IMG/VR virus record: IMGVR_UViG_3300017605_000525
Location: 1 to 33,719 of that record
Strand: one strand, 5' to 3'
Length of the DNA stretch: 33,719 bases
DNA from: a virus
In this document: piece after piece, positions 20,949-29,228 of the stretch
Layout: each line of letters opens with the position of its first letter
How positions within the stretch are numbered: the first letter of the stretch is position 1
Position numbers and translations under genes: made by a program
The notes under the pieces: model-generated
Told to the model about the DNA's origin: nothing
Databases searched by the model: none
What the model saw: the letters and a program-made list of their open reading frames with translations, nothing else

Positions 20949-21364
20949 AGCTCTCACTCCCACCGACAGAGCTGTGGCCGAACGCCAGGCCGCACCGCAT
21001 GGCCAAGGCGCGGGCCGTCAAGGCCTACCGCCACGAAGCCGCGATCATCTCGAAGCAGGCTCTCGGCCGAACGCGCCCACCGCGATGGACGGCCGCGTCG
21101 ATCGAGGCGACGTTCTACTTCCCGACCGTGCGGCGCCGAGACCCCGACAACTGCCTCGCCGCGCTCAAGGCCGCGTTCGACGGCCTGCGTGACGCCGGCG
21201 TGATCGCGGATGACAACCGGTTGACGCATCTCCCGATTCGCGTAGGCGGCCGTGTCCCCGGCGGCGCCGTGGACCTACGGATCGAGCCCACCTCCCGGGC
21301 CCCCGCCGCTTCCCCGGTTACCCCCATGCGTGGGGTGCAGACGTCTGCAAAGGCGGCGCGATGA
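20939..21364 (+). CDS. rusA: RusA-family Holliday-junction resolvase
   Basis: The start GTG 20939 follows GGAGG (20927-20931) by seven bases and gives 141 residues; a second GTG at 20945 overlaps the previous stop and is also possible. The RusA signature is clear in 'RRRDPDNCLAALKAAFDGLR', where the Asp residues bind metal, and in the following 'DAGVIADDNRL'. These enzymes cleave Holliday junctions in phage recombination and replication. It belongs with the nuclease, Sak4-like and SSB genes upstream. The C-terminus is Pro/Ala-rich and extends past the usual family end. Confidence 0.85.
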   Translation: MLVKLSLPPTELWPNARPHRMAKARAVKAYRHEAAIISKQALGRTRPPRWTAASIEATFYFPTVRRRDPDNCLAALKAAFDGLRDAGVIADDNRLTHLPIRVGGRVPGGAVDLRIEPTSRAPAASPVTPMRGVQTSAKAAR

Positions 21365-21849
21365 CGCCGCCCGGTATGCTCGTGGCAGGTCGTCGGGTGG
21401 TGGCGAAGGCGTCCCCTGGGTATGGGCCGAACGGTCGCCGCCTCTGTCGCTGGTGCCATCAGGAAGTCCCGGCTGGCCGTCGCCGGACCTGGTGTAGCGA
21501 CCGATGCGTGCAGGAATACCGCTCAATCGCGGCTCCGCGCGAAGCCGTGTTTGAACGCGATCGTGGTGTTTGCGCGAGCTGCGGGTTCGACACCGAGCGG
21601 TTGAGGCGAGTTCTGCGTCATGCGGCGCGCGCGCTCGCCAATGCCCACGGTATCGGATGCGTCTACGAGATCAACCAGTGGGTCGAGGAGTTTATGGGTC
21701 TGAACGCGCAGCGCACGCTCTGGGAGGCCGACCACGTCGTGCCGGTGATCGAGGGCGGGACGGTCGCTCTCGAAAACCTGCGGACGCTCTGTGTGGATTG
21801 CCACAAGCGCGAGACGGCGAAGCTGCGCCGTCGGTTGGCGGCGCGATGA
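21361..21849 (+). CDS. HNH endonuclease
   Basis: The 162-residue protein overlaps the RusA stop (ATGA). An N-terminal zinc knuckle ('LCRWCHQEVPAGRRRTWCSD', then 'RC') is followed by the HNH core: 'ADHVVPVIEGG', 'ALENLRTLCVDCHKRETAKL'. It contains the DHV and the later 'C-x2-CH', the typical metal site. The gene is on the same strand and coupled to its neighbours, so it is probably a phage DNA-processing nuclease and not a freshly inserted homing gene. The target is unknown. Confidence 0.85.
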   Translation: MTPPGMLVAGRRVVAKASPGYGPNGRRLCRWCHQEVPAGRRRTWCSDRCVQEYRSIAAPREAVFERDRGVCASCGFDTERLRRVLRHAARALANAHGIGCVYEINQWVEEFMGLNAQRTLWEADHVVPVIEGGTVALENLRTLCVDCHKRETAKLRRRLAAR

Positions 21850-22112
21850 CCGCGAAGTGCCATGTCTGCGGGACGCGCGAGCCCGAGAATCCGTCCGCGC
21901 CGCACCCGGTCTGCCACGCCTGCCGCAATTCGATCTGGGAGTGGACCCACCGCAAAGAGGCCGACTTGGTCGCGCTCGAACGCGAGGCGACGGCGCGATT
22001 GTACCGGGCGATCATCGCGCTCCGGCGCGTCCACGCGGCACGCCGCGGCGTCGGTTCACTGTCGACATTCCACCCCCCTCCAAACCTGGCGAGCTCTTCA
22101 CAGCCCGCGTAA
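21846..22112 (+). CDS. Small zinc-ribbon protein
   Basis: An 88-residue protein overlaps the HNH stop (ATGA). 'CHVCGTREPENPSAPHPVCH' with a following 'AC' gives a CxxC...CxxC ribbon. A basic helix with 'REATARLYRAIIALRRVHAA' follows, then a low-complexity tail. Function unknown. Confidence 0.55.
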   Translation: MTAKCHVCGTREPENPSAPHPVCHACRNSIWEWTHRKEADLVALEREATARLYRAIIALRRVHAARRGVGSLSTFHPPPNLASSSQPA

Positions 22113-22319
22113 CCGGCCCTACCGTCCGCGCCGTCAAGCCTCCGGAACCGAGGACGACGGCGTGTGACGCGATCCGCTGCAGCAGCCCGAGCGACGAAGC
22201 CACCGATCGGTGAGCTCGTTCCCGTTGCCCGCCTCGCGACGATGGCGTCGGCGTACAACCCGCGCTCGCTCGACGATCACGGCATGGCCGCGCTGCGCCG
22301 ATCGATGCGGCAGTTCGGC

Positions 22320-22862
22320 CTAGCGCTGGCCTGCTGCCTGGCGGCGGGTGTTCCAGCCGCCGCCGAGCTTGCGACCGTGAACGCGGGAGTGACAGTCCAC
22401 GCAGATCGCGATCCCGTTACTCAACGCGAACCTGAGCTTCGGGAAGTCGGCCCACGGCTTGACGTGGTGGGCGTGGATGTTCTCCACGGAGCCGCACTCT
22501 TGGCAGCGTCCACCGTCGCGCTCAATCACAGCTTTCTTCCACCGACGCAGTTCGATGTTCAACCGCCCGCGCTCGGTACGGAACGAACCGCCGCCCTTCC
22601 AGGACGTGGAGCGCGGCCCAACCATGTCGGCCTTGGCGCAGGACATCGAGCAATACCGCGAGCGATCGGCGTCGACGCGGAACTCCGCCTTACATCGCAG
22701 GCATTCAGCGCGCGGGGCACGGCGACCCCAGCAGGCGCGGGAACAGAACTTCGAAGTCTCGGCGCGGCAGGTGTGTTGTTCGTAGCTCGCTCCGCAAATC
22801 GTGCAGACGAGCGTGACGCGAGAACGTCGGGAGAGAACGGGTTTTCCTTTGATGGCTGGCAT
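22320..22862 (-). CDS. HNH homing-type endonuclease, antisense insert
   Basis: The 180-residue protein has two N-terminal zinc knuckles ('VCTICGASYEQHTCRAETSK', then 'FCSRACWG', 'CLRCKAEFRVDADRSRYCSM'). The C-terminal HNH nuclease follows: 'CQECGSVENIHAHHVKPWAD', 'LSNGIAICVDCHSRVHG'. This is the standard phage HNH homing-endonuclease layout. It is the only minus-strand gene in the rightward block and lies exactly between the two ends of a methyltransferase gene. The start codon overlaps an inverted repeat (22862-22880). No intron or intein features were found around it. Confidence 0.9.
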   Translation of the reverse strand: MPAIKGKPVLSRRSRVTLVCTICGASYEQHTCRAETSKFCSRACWGRRAPRAECLRCKAEFRVDADRSRYCSMSCAKADMVGPRSTSWKGGGSFRTERGRLNIELRRWKKAVIERDGGRCQECGSVENIHAHHVKPWADFPKLRFALSNGIAICVDCHSRVHGRKLGGGWNTRRQAAGQR

Positions 22863-22880
22863 TGCGAGAGTTTATCGCAA
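22862..22880. repeat. TTGCGA inverted repeat at the HNH start
   Basis: TTGCGA (22862-22867) and TCGCAA (22875-22880) are perfect arms around a seven-base spacer, overlapping the HNH start codon; a further TTGCGA is at 22892-22897. It may be an operator or a boundary sequence of the insertion. Confidence 0.4.
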
Positions 22881-22960
22881 CGCGCCTCGTATTGCGACGT
22901 GATCGTCCAGCGCTGGGAGGCGTTCACCGGCAAGAAGGCGAAGCGCCCGCGGAGATCTCG

Positions 22961-23452
22961 GTGAGCTTCTACGGTGCGCGGTCGTCGCACTCGTCCGGCT
23001 CCGCGCTCGCCCGGGCCCGGATCGCCGCGGGGCTCACGCAGGCCGAGCTCGCGGACAAAGCACATGTTTCCAGGCCGACGATCGGCTGGATCGAGTCCGG
23101 CCGAACGAAGCGTCCGCGGCTCGGAACGGCAACACCGATCGCGCTCGCTCTCGGCCTCACGATCGCCGATCTCTGGCCGACGCTTGCGAAGGCGATCAAG
23201 CGCGGCCGGCTCCTCGATACGGTAATCCCGATCGAGACGGCCGTTGCGAAGAACCGAGCGAGCTACCGGCACGGGATGCGGCTCGCTTACTCGGACCCCG
23301 AGGGCGGCGTGCGCGTGAGGCACACCCATCGCCCGCCGTTTTGTTGCGGCGAGACCTGGTGCCGGTGCGTCGTGCTCGACGAGCCGGAGACGTATCCGAT
23401 CTTCGGGGATCCGAGCCTGATCGAGTTCGCCGCAGGCGGAGTGAATGGCTGA
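22961..23452 (+). CDS. XRE-family HTH regulator with Cys-rich C-terminus
   Basis: The 163-residue protein starts at GTG 22961, overlapping the methyltransferase tail stop (GTGA). Residues about 15-70 form an HTH_3 domain: 'RARIAAGLTQAELADKAHVS', 'RPTIGWIESGRTKRPRL', 'LALGLTIADLW'. The C-terminal part has 'FCCGETWCRC', a possible metal site. It could control late or packaging genes, which begin immediately downstream. Confidence 0.75.
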   Translation: MSFYGARSSHSSGSALARARIAAGLTQAELADKAHVSRPTIGWIESGRTKRPRLGTATPIALALGLTIADLWPTLAKAIKRGRLLDTVIPIETAVAKNRASYRHGMRLAYSDPEGGVRVRHTHRPPFCCGETWCRCVVLDEPETYPIFGDPSLIEFAAGGVNG

Positions 23453-24017
23453 TGCGCCGCGCTGTGCAGCTCGGAGCAAGCGCAGCGGCCGCACTTGCCG
23501 CATGTTCGCTCTTCGCCTCCCTGGCGGTGGCCACACCAAACATTGCCGGATGCACGGCGGCAAGAACGAACGCGCTGCTCCAGGCGATCCGATCCGCGGT
23601 GGCCGGCCCCCGACGACCTTTCGCTATTCGACGTTCATGCGTACCGACGAGGACAAGGCGCTCTACGAATCTGCCCGGAGCGCCCTCGGCACGCTCGATG
23701 AGGAGCTCAACCTCGCCCGCACGAATCTCGAGCGCTTCCGGCGATCGCGCGAGGAGCAAGCGAAGGGCGGCATTCCGCTCTCCGTGGCCGACGGAGGGAA
23801 GAGCGTGTCGGTCCGGCCGTACGCCGAGATCGAGACGCACTACCTCGACCTCATCCGCCGCCTCGAGGAAGGCCGCAAGAAGCTCATGGCTGCCGGCGCC
23901 GTCGACAACGACGACGCGGAGACGTATCGCGAATGGCTAAGCGCCACACGCAAGCCGGACGATTCCTCCTCGGGCTCGGGGCCATCCTCGCCGCCCTCAT
24001 CCCCGTCGGAGCGGTGA
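23445..24017 (+). CDS. Terminase small subunit-like protein (HGGK type)
   Basis: The 190-residue protein has an N-terminal Cys/His motif 'CAARSKRSGRTCRMF', then 'HCRMHGGKN', the C...C...C-x2-HGG pattern of many phage small terminase or packaging proteins. The middle is helical and coiled ('YAEIETHYLDLIRRLEEGRK'), and the C-terminus is a Ser/Pro-rich tail. It immediately precedes the large terminase gene, which supports the small-subunit reading. The fold is not confirmed from sequence alone. Confidence 0.65.
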   Translation: MADAPRCAARSKRSGRTCRMFALRLPGGGHTKHCRMHGGKNERAAPGDPIRGGRPPTTFRYSTFMRTDEDKALYESARSALGTLDEELNLARTNLERFRRSREEQAKGGIPLSVADGGKSVSVRPYAEIETHYLDLIRRLEEGRKKLMAAGAVDNDDAETYREWLSATRKPDDSSSGSGPSSPPSSPSER

Positions 24018-25576
24018 CGGTGCCGATCTCGCGCGAGGATCGGATCGGCGCCGTCCGGGATCCCGAGTACCACCGGCACCTGATGTTCTCGAAGGGCGAT
24101 CGCGCCCGCGAGCTCGCGATGGGCCGGGAGCTGGGCCCCCACGAACGACAAGCCCGCCTCCCACGGCCGCAGCTGGAGATCGTCCGCCGCGTCGAGCGCG
24201 CGATCGCGGATCGCACCGGCGACGTGATCAGCGTTCTCATGGCGCGGCAGTCCGGGAAGAACGAGTGCGAGGGCTTCCTCGAATCGCGCGCGCTGTCCAT
24301 CTGGCGCGGGATCCCGGGGAGCAATTGGATCCGCACGGCGCCCACGCTCAAGCCTCAGCTCGTCAACTCGAAGCTCCGACTCGAAAAGCACCTGATGCAT
24401 GACCCGCTCACGCGCGGCCGCTGGGCCAAGCGCGAGGGCTACATCTACGAATCGGGTGATGCGCAGATCCAGTTCCTCTCGGCCGGCCCGAACGCGAACG
24501 TCGTCGGCGCGACCGCGTCGATCGCGCTCTCCGTCGACGAGGCCCACAAGATCGACAAGGGGAAGTTCGACGAGGACCTCGCCCCGTTCACGGCGTCGAC
24601 GAACGCGCCGACGATCCTGTGGGGCGTCGCAGCCGACAAGCTCGACATGCTCCACGAGTATCGGGAGAAGGCCGCCGGCACCGATCGCGTCCTCGTCTAC
24701 CCCGCGGAAGTCTGGTGCGAGCTGTCGCCAGCGTACCGCGGCCACTACGAAGAGCGCGTCCGGCACCTCGGCGGCCACGATCACCCGATCATCCTCACGC
24801 AGTACCGGCTGATCCCGGTCGAATCGCAAGGCGCCTTCCTGAACGACATCCGCCGCGCCGCGCTCTTCGCCGGCGATCACCCCCGCCTCGAAGCGCCCCG
24901 CACCGGTATGGCCTACGGGATCATCATCGACATCGGCGGCGAGTCCGAGCAGGAGCTCGACGACGCCGAGCTGCGCCAGGTCGAACCCGAACGTGACTAC
25001 ACCATGGCGTGGATCCTCGAATGGGATCCGCGGCAGGCCTTCGGCGTCGATGGCAAGCGCGACGTCCGCGTGGTGAACGGCATCTGGTGGACCGGCAAGT
25101 CGCACATGGCCGTCCTCCCCGAGCTCGTGACGCTCTGCAAGACGTGGGGCGTGCGCAGCGGCGTCTCAGACGCGCGCGGCGTCGGCGAAGCCGTCGCCAT
25201 GGCGCTCGAGAAGAAGATCCCGGCCGTCAAGGGCTACAAGGCCAGCCAGCAGGACGTCTCCGACGACTGCTACGCGACGCTCGCCTGGATTGATTGCGGC
25301 CGGCTGAAGTTCTGGAAGGGGAACGCCGCCGAGGACGAGCAGCTGCGCGAGATGCAGGCGCAGGCGCGGCACACCCGCTACCAGATCCGTGGCCATCAGC
25401 AGATGCGCCTCGCGAAGCCCACCGGGGCGGCCACACGGGGCCTGCACATCGACGGCGTGAAGGCGCTGACCTACATGCACCGCGCGTTCGAGGAGTCGAG
25501 CGCTGCGGCCTACATCGAGTTCCTCGATCGCCAGCTCGACAAGCAAAAGGCCGAGCTCGAAAAAGGGGAGGCGTAG
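24014..25576 (+). CDS. terL: Terminase large subunit (ATPase-nuclease)
   Basis: The protein has about 520 residues. Walker A is 'LMARQSGKNE', Walker B is 'IALSVDEAHK', and the nuclease aspartates appear in 'IIIDIGGES' and 'VSDARGVGE'. It packages DNA into proheads. The preferred start, GTG 24014, overlaps the small-subunit stop (GTGA); a GTG at 24020 with GGAG eight bases upstream is also good. An in-frame ATG at 23933 would add 27 residues ('RFLLGLGAILAALIPVGAV'), a hydrophobic segment out of place in a soluble terminase and an 85-base overlap, so I do not favour it, although it cannot be excluded. Confidence 0.9.
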   Translation: MTVPISREDRIGAVRDPEYHRHLMFSKGDRARELAMGRELGPHERQARLPRPQLEIVRRVERAIADRTGDVISVLMARQSGKNECEGFLESRALSIWRGIPGSNWIRTAPTLKPQLVNSKLRLEKHLMHDPLTRGRWAKREGYIYESGDAQIQFLSAGPNANVVGATASIALSVDEAHKIDKGKFDEDLAPFTASTNAPTILWGVAADKLDMLHEYREKAAGTDRVLVYPAEVWCELSPAYRGHYEERVRHLGGHDHPIILTQYRLIPVESQGAFLNDIRRAALFAGDHPRLEAPRTGMAYGIIIDIGGESEQELDDAELRQVEPERDYTMAWILEWDPRQAFGVDGKRDVRVVNGIWWTGKSHMAVLPELVTLCKTWGVRSGVSDARGVGEAVAMALEKKIPAVKGYKASQQDVSDDCYATLAWIDCGRLKFWKGNAAEDEQLREMQAQARHTRYQIRGHQQMRLAKPTGAATRGLHIDGVKALTYMHRAFEESSAAAYIEFLDRQLDKQKAELEKGEA

Positions 25577-25577
25577 C

Positions 25578-28076
25578 GTGGCGCCCTCCCTCGTGACCGT
25601 CGCGCGCGAATCGTTGGCCGAGATGGCTCAACGTTTCGCGAACGCGATGAAGCCGGATGGCACGCCGCGCCCGGTTCCTGGGGCTGGGCCCGTCCCTGCG
25701 CCGGCGGCCCCCGAGGGCACGCTCCCGCGCTCTCAGGTGATCGCGTACGGCTACAACACGGGACAGCGTCCGCGCGCCGGAACGGGCATCACCCTCACGC
25801 CATTCGAGCAGCTCCGCGCGATGGCCGATTTCGATCTGGTGCGCGCCTGCGTTGAGGACGTTCGCAGCCAGATCCGCGGAATGGGTTGGGAGATCCGCGT
25901 CCGCCCCGAGTTCAAGGGCCAGGAAAAACGGCTCCAGGGACGCATCGACGAGGTCCGCGCGTTCTGCGAGGCGCCCGATGCGCTCGCCGGGATCGAGTGG
26001 CCAGAGTTCTGCGGCTCCGTCGTCGAGGAGATCCTCGTCACCGATTCGCTGACCCTGCTCCCGCGCCGAGATCTTGGCGGCCGACTGATCGGGGTCGAGC
26101 AGATCGACGGCGCGACGATCATCCCGTACGTCGACGATCGCGGGCGGCCACCGCTGCCCCCAGCGTTCGCGTTTGCTCAGGTCGTGCATGGCGTCATCGA
26201 GACGGAGTTCCGCCTCGGAGAGCTGCTCTACCTCCCGCGCAATCGCCGGGCGGGAAACCCCTTCGGACGCTCCTGCGTCGAGAACGTGCTGTTCGCCGCG
26301 AACCTCGCGATCCGGAACAACCTCTACGACCTATCGTTCTTCACCGCCGGAAACATGCCCGACGGCGGGTTCTGGAAATGCCCTGATACCTGGTCGCCCG
26401 ACGACATCGAAAAGGCGCAGACGCGCCTCAACGACATCTCGACGGGCAATTCGGATCAGCGCTCCGGCTACCTGAAGCTGATGCCGGGCGGCGAGTACGT
26501 CTCGACGAAAGACCGCAAGTGGGATTACGAGTTCATGGAGTGGCTCGCGCGTGTCGTCGCGTGGGGCTTCGGAGTATCCCCGATCCCGATCGCGAAGCAG
26601 ATGAACCGGTCCACTGGCGAGACGATGGAGGTGTCGTCCTTCGACGCCGGCGTTCGGCCCATCGCCGATTTCGTCGCCGACGTCATGAACCGGGTGCTCA
26701 AGGCCTACGGCGGAGTGACCGAGGTCGAGTTCGCATGGGCGGACGACGAGGCCGAAGACCCGACCGTCGTCTACCAGCGCACCGACGTCTATCGGAAGGG
26801 CGGCATCCTCACGGTCAACGACGCGCGCCAGGCTGCGGGGCTGGAACCCTACGGCTTCGAGACGCCGCCGATGATCGATACGCCGTCGGGCCCGCAGCTG
26901 CTCGAGAAGCTGATCGAAGATCTCAAGAATCCGCCGGAGCCGCCGCCTGGGCTTGTGCCCCCCGAGAACGGGAACGGCGGCGCTCCTCCGGCTGGTGATC
27001 CGCAGCCGCCCGAAAAGGGCACCGACGAGCCGCCGCCCGCGGATGACGAACCTACCGCGCAGGAGAAGGCCTGGCACGCCGCGTTCACCAAGTACCGCGC
27101 CGCGGTCGTCGTCGATCTGCGGAAGTGGCGGGACGTCGCGACGAAGCGCGCGAAGGAAGGCCGCGTTCAAAAGCTCGCGTTCAAGTCGAACGTCATCCCT
27201 CCCTATTGGCGCAAAGATCTCGCGGTGGGCGTGTCGTCGTGCACAGGGAAGTTCACCGACCGCGCTTCCGTCGAGGCCGTATTCAAGTCGGCGCTGCACA
27301 TCTTCAAGGGCGAGCTGAAGCCCACCAAGGCTCGGTCCAAGGTCGAGAAGGCAATCGTCGCGCTGGTGGACGGATGGCTCTCGGACCTCCAGCCGAAGGT
27401 GCTCGCCTGGGCGCTCGAGCAGCTGCCGGCCGAGAAGCTCGCGAAGGCCGACCTACCCAACTTCAGCGCCGGAGATCTTGCCGACGATCTCGCCGGGCAG
27501 CTCGAAGCCGGAGGCGTCGTCGGCGCATCCGAAGCGGCGCTCGCGGTCGGCGTCAACCTCGATCGCGTCCCTCCGGAAGTGCAGACGTATGCACGCCAGC
27601 GCGCCGGCGAGCTCGTCGGCAAGCGTTACGCCGCCGGACAGTGGGTGGACTCCACGACAGGATCCGCGATCTCCGAGACGCTCCGGATGCAGGTCAAAGA
27701 TGCCGTCTCACTCGCGATCGAGGAGAAGTGGACGCCGGCGGAGCTCTCGTCGACGCTCAAGAGCTACTTCGAGATCTCCCGCGCTCAGACGATCGCCCGC
27801 ACCGAGACGGCATTCGCCTATGGGAACGGCGCGGCCGAGCTCTACAAGACCGAAGGCGTCGAGATGCTGAACGTCAAGGACGGCCCGGGCTGTCTGCCAT
27901 ACGGCCACGACGACGCCGCTCCGGAACCGGACGACGCGCCCGGGACCGTGCAGGCCTCCGCAGAGGCGGAGGGCCAGGTCTGGACGGTGAACGAATACCA
28001 GGGCGCGATCATCGGCCACCCGAACTGCGTTCGCGTCGCCACCCCCTATTTCGCCGACAGCGCCCAGGCGGCGTGA
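25578..28076 (+). CDS. Portal protein fused to MuF-like minor head protein
   Basis: The protein has 832 residues. Residues about 45-450 follow the HK97/phage portal plan ('FEQLRAMADFDLVRACVEDV', then 'FGVSPIPIAKQMNRSTGETM'). A Pro/Gly-rich linker at about 450-490 leads to a second part whose end matches Mu gpF-type head morphogenesis proteins ('RAQTIARTETAFAYGNGAAE', 'GPGCLPYGHDDA', 'VNEYQGAIIGHPNCVRVATP'). Portal and MuF are usually separate, adjacent genes, so this is a natural fusion or a loss of the stop between them. No frameshift is seen. The start is two bases after the terminase stop. Confidence 0.85.
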   Translation: MAPSLVTVARESLAEMAQRFANAMKPDGTPRPVPGAGPVPAPAAPEGTLPRSQVIAYGYNTGQRPRAGTGITLTPFEQLRAMADFDLVRACVEDVRSQIRGMGWEIRVRPEFKGQEKRLQGRIDEVRAFCEAPDALAGIEWPEFCGSVVEEILVTDSLTLLPRRDLGGRLIGVEQIDGATIIPYVDDRGRPPLPPAFAFAQVVHGVIETEFRLGELLYLPRNRRAGNPFGRSCVENVLFAANLAIRNNLYDLSFFTAGNMPDGGFWKCPDTWSPDDIEKAQTRLNDISTGNSDQRSGYLKLMPGGEYVSTKDRKWDYEFMEWLARVVAWGFGVSPIPIAKQMNRSTGETMEVSSFDAGVRPIADFVADVMNRVLKAYGGVTEVEFAWADDEAEDPTVVYQRTDVYRKGGILTVNDARQAAGLEPYGFETPPMIDTPSGPQLLEKLIEDLKNPPEPPPGLVPPENGNGGAPPAGDPQPPEKGTDEPPPADDEPTAQEKAWHAAFTKYRAAVVVDLRKWRDVATKRAKEGRVQKLAFKSNVIPPYWRKDLAVGVSSCTGKFTDRASVEAVFKSALHIFKGELKPTKARSKVEKAIVALVDGWLSDLQPKVLAWALEQLPAEKLAKADLPNFSAGDLADDLAGQLEAGGVVGASEAALAVGVNLDRVPPEVQTYARQRAGELVGKRYAAGQWVDSTTGSAISETLRMQVKDAVSLAIEEKWTPAELSSTLKSYFEISRAQTIARTETAFAYGNGAAELYKTEGVEMLNVKDGPGCLPYGHDDAAPEPDDAPGTVQASAEAEGQVWTVNEYQGAIIGHPNCVRVATPYFADSAQAA

Positions 28077-28085
28077 GGAGCTCTG

Positions 28086-28490
28086 ATGGCGCTCAAACAG
28101 ACCACCGTCGTCGCAACCCAGACGATCACCGGGAACGGCAACAGCATCAATTTCCAGCTGCTGACCGCGACGATGCTGGACGCCACGATCGTGCTCGGAA
28201 CGGGCTCGGGGACGATCACCGATCTCGATGTTTGGCTGGAGGCCTGCAACGACGCGACCGACGGCGTCGCCGGGACGAACTTCCATCGCGTCATCGCCGA
28301 TTTCATCGACGCGAACGGCACGGACGTCGTGACCCCGCGTTCGAACGTCGTCCTCAACAAGGCCACGACGGCGGCCGAGGTCTACGGCGCGCTCTACAAG
28401 TACATCCCCGCCGGCACGTACCGTTTCCGATGGAACCTCGCGGGAACGACGCCCGCGATTCCTCTCACCATTCAGATCGGCGCGAAGTAG
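28086..28490 (+). CDS. Small virion protein, unknown
   Basis: A 134-residue protein starts MALKQTTVVATQTITGNG, rich in Thr/Gly/Ala and beta-strand-like, with no cysteine-rich or membrane part. Its place between the portal and the two paralogous small proteins points to a capsid decoration, cement or head-stabilising role. No family is recognised. Confidence 0.6.
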   Translation: MALKQTTVVATQTITGNGNSINFQLLTATMLDATIVLGTGSGTITDLDVWLEACNDATDGVAGTNFHRVIADFIDANGTDVVTPRSNVVLNKATTAAEVYGALYKYIPAGTYRFRWNLAGTTPAIPLTIQIGAK

Positions 28491-28500
28491 GAGGCCAGGC

Positions 28501-28866
28501 ATGGCACGAGGCGCAATCATCGAAGTGGCGATCAGCAACCGCAACCCCGGAACGCCGTACGGCTCCTCGGGCGGAGAGACGGCCGGGGACTCGGTCAACG
28601 GTCACTTCATCCCGTGGAACCCCAGGACGATCCTGGGCGTGCGCAACACCGGCGGCGGTGCGCTCAACATCACATTCACGCCGCAGGGGACGGGGCTCGA
28701 CGTCTTCGCGCCTCCGCCGAAGGTGATCTCGATCGCCGCAGGTGGCCAGCGCTTCTTCGGTCCGTTCCCCTCGCTGTACCGCCAGCCCACCGACAACGAC
28801 CGCGTCTACATCGACGTGCCGAGCTCGTCGCTCCAGCTCAAGGCCTACGTCGTCAGGGAGGGCTGA
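28501..28866 (+). CDS. Small capsid-associated protein, paralogue A
   Basis: The 121-residue protein shares order and motifs with the next gene: 'GETAGDSVNGHFI', 'VRNTGGGALNITF', 'FFGPFPSLYRQ' and an end 'LQLKAYVVREG'. The match over most of its length indicates tandem duplication. A beta-sandwich cement or decoration protein is likely by location and size, but this is inferred. Confidence 0.7.
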   Translation: MARGAIIEVAISNRNPGTPYGSSGGETAGDSVNGHFIPWNPRTILGVRNTGGGALNITFTPQGTGLDVFAPPPKVISIAAGGQRFFGPFPSLYRQPTDNDRVYIDVPSSSLQLKAYVVREG

Positions 28867-28868
28867 CC

Positions 28869-29228
28869 GTGGCTCGTACAACCGTCCCGCTCAACGTCCT
28901 GTCGACCGCGGGCCTGTCAGTCGGCTCCGGCACCGGAGAGACGACCGGAGACACCGTCAACGGGCACGACTTCGACAACAACGGCGACGTGTTCATCCAC
29001 GTCCGGAATGCCGATGGCGCGTCCGCCCACAACATCACTTGGAAGTGCCCGCTGTCCCTTGACGGAACACCGGTCGCCGACGTCGTCGTGAGTGTCGGTG
29101 CGAGCGCGAATCCGCTCTTCGGCCCCTTCCCGGGTCGGCTCTACAACCAGGCGAACGGCCGGGTGAACTTCGACGTCGACTCGGCGCAGCTGTTCATCAA
29201 GGCCTACGTCCTGCCGGAGATCTCGTGA
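28869..29228 (+). CDS. Small capsid-associated protein, paralogue B
   Basis: A 119-residue protein starts at GTG 28869. It contains 'GETTGDTVNGHDF', 'VRNADGASAHNITW', 'LFGPFPGRLYNQ' and 'LFIKAYVLPEIS', aligning with paralogue A block by block. The start is two bases after the stop of A, and its own stop overlaps the protease gene (GTGA). The pair probably forms two versions of a head surface protein. Confidence 0.7.
   Translation: MARTTVPLNVLSTAGLSVGSGTGETTGDTVNGHDFDNNGDVFIHVRNADGASAHNITWKCPLSLDGTPVADVVVSVGASANPLFGPFPGRLYNQANGRVNFDVDSAQLFIKAYVLPEIS

Larger units (their letters stand above)
22164..22964 (+). pseudogene. ParB-linked DNA methyltransferase reduced to its two ends
   Basis: The first about 53 codons (GTG 22164 to about 22319) read as the start of a ParB-like domain: 'ELVPVARLATMASAYNPRSL', then 'AALRRSMRQFGL', where the family normally continues into 'VEPLVV'. 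The last 24 or so codons (about 22890-22964) read 'YCDVIVQRWEAFTGKKAK', the characteristic C-terminus of ParB-fused or stand-alone phage DNA (N4/N6) methyltransferases. The stop overlaps the next GTG (GTGA), as at other junctions here. The catalytic middle, several hundred residues in family members, is missing, and an antisense HNH gene fills the gap. The frame stays open through the insert, but that stretch resembles no methyltransferase. Confidence 0.7.

Noticed and set aside
23840-25105. A 421-residue minus-strand frame
   Set aside because: It is antisense to the large terminase, whose Walker and nuclease motifs are intact on the plus strand.
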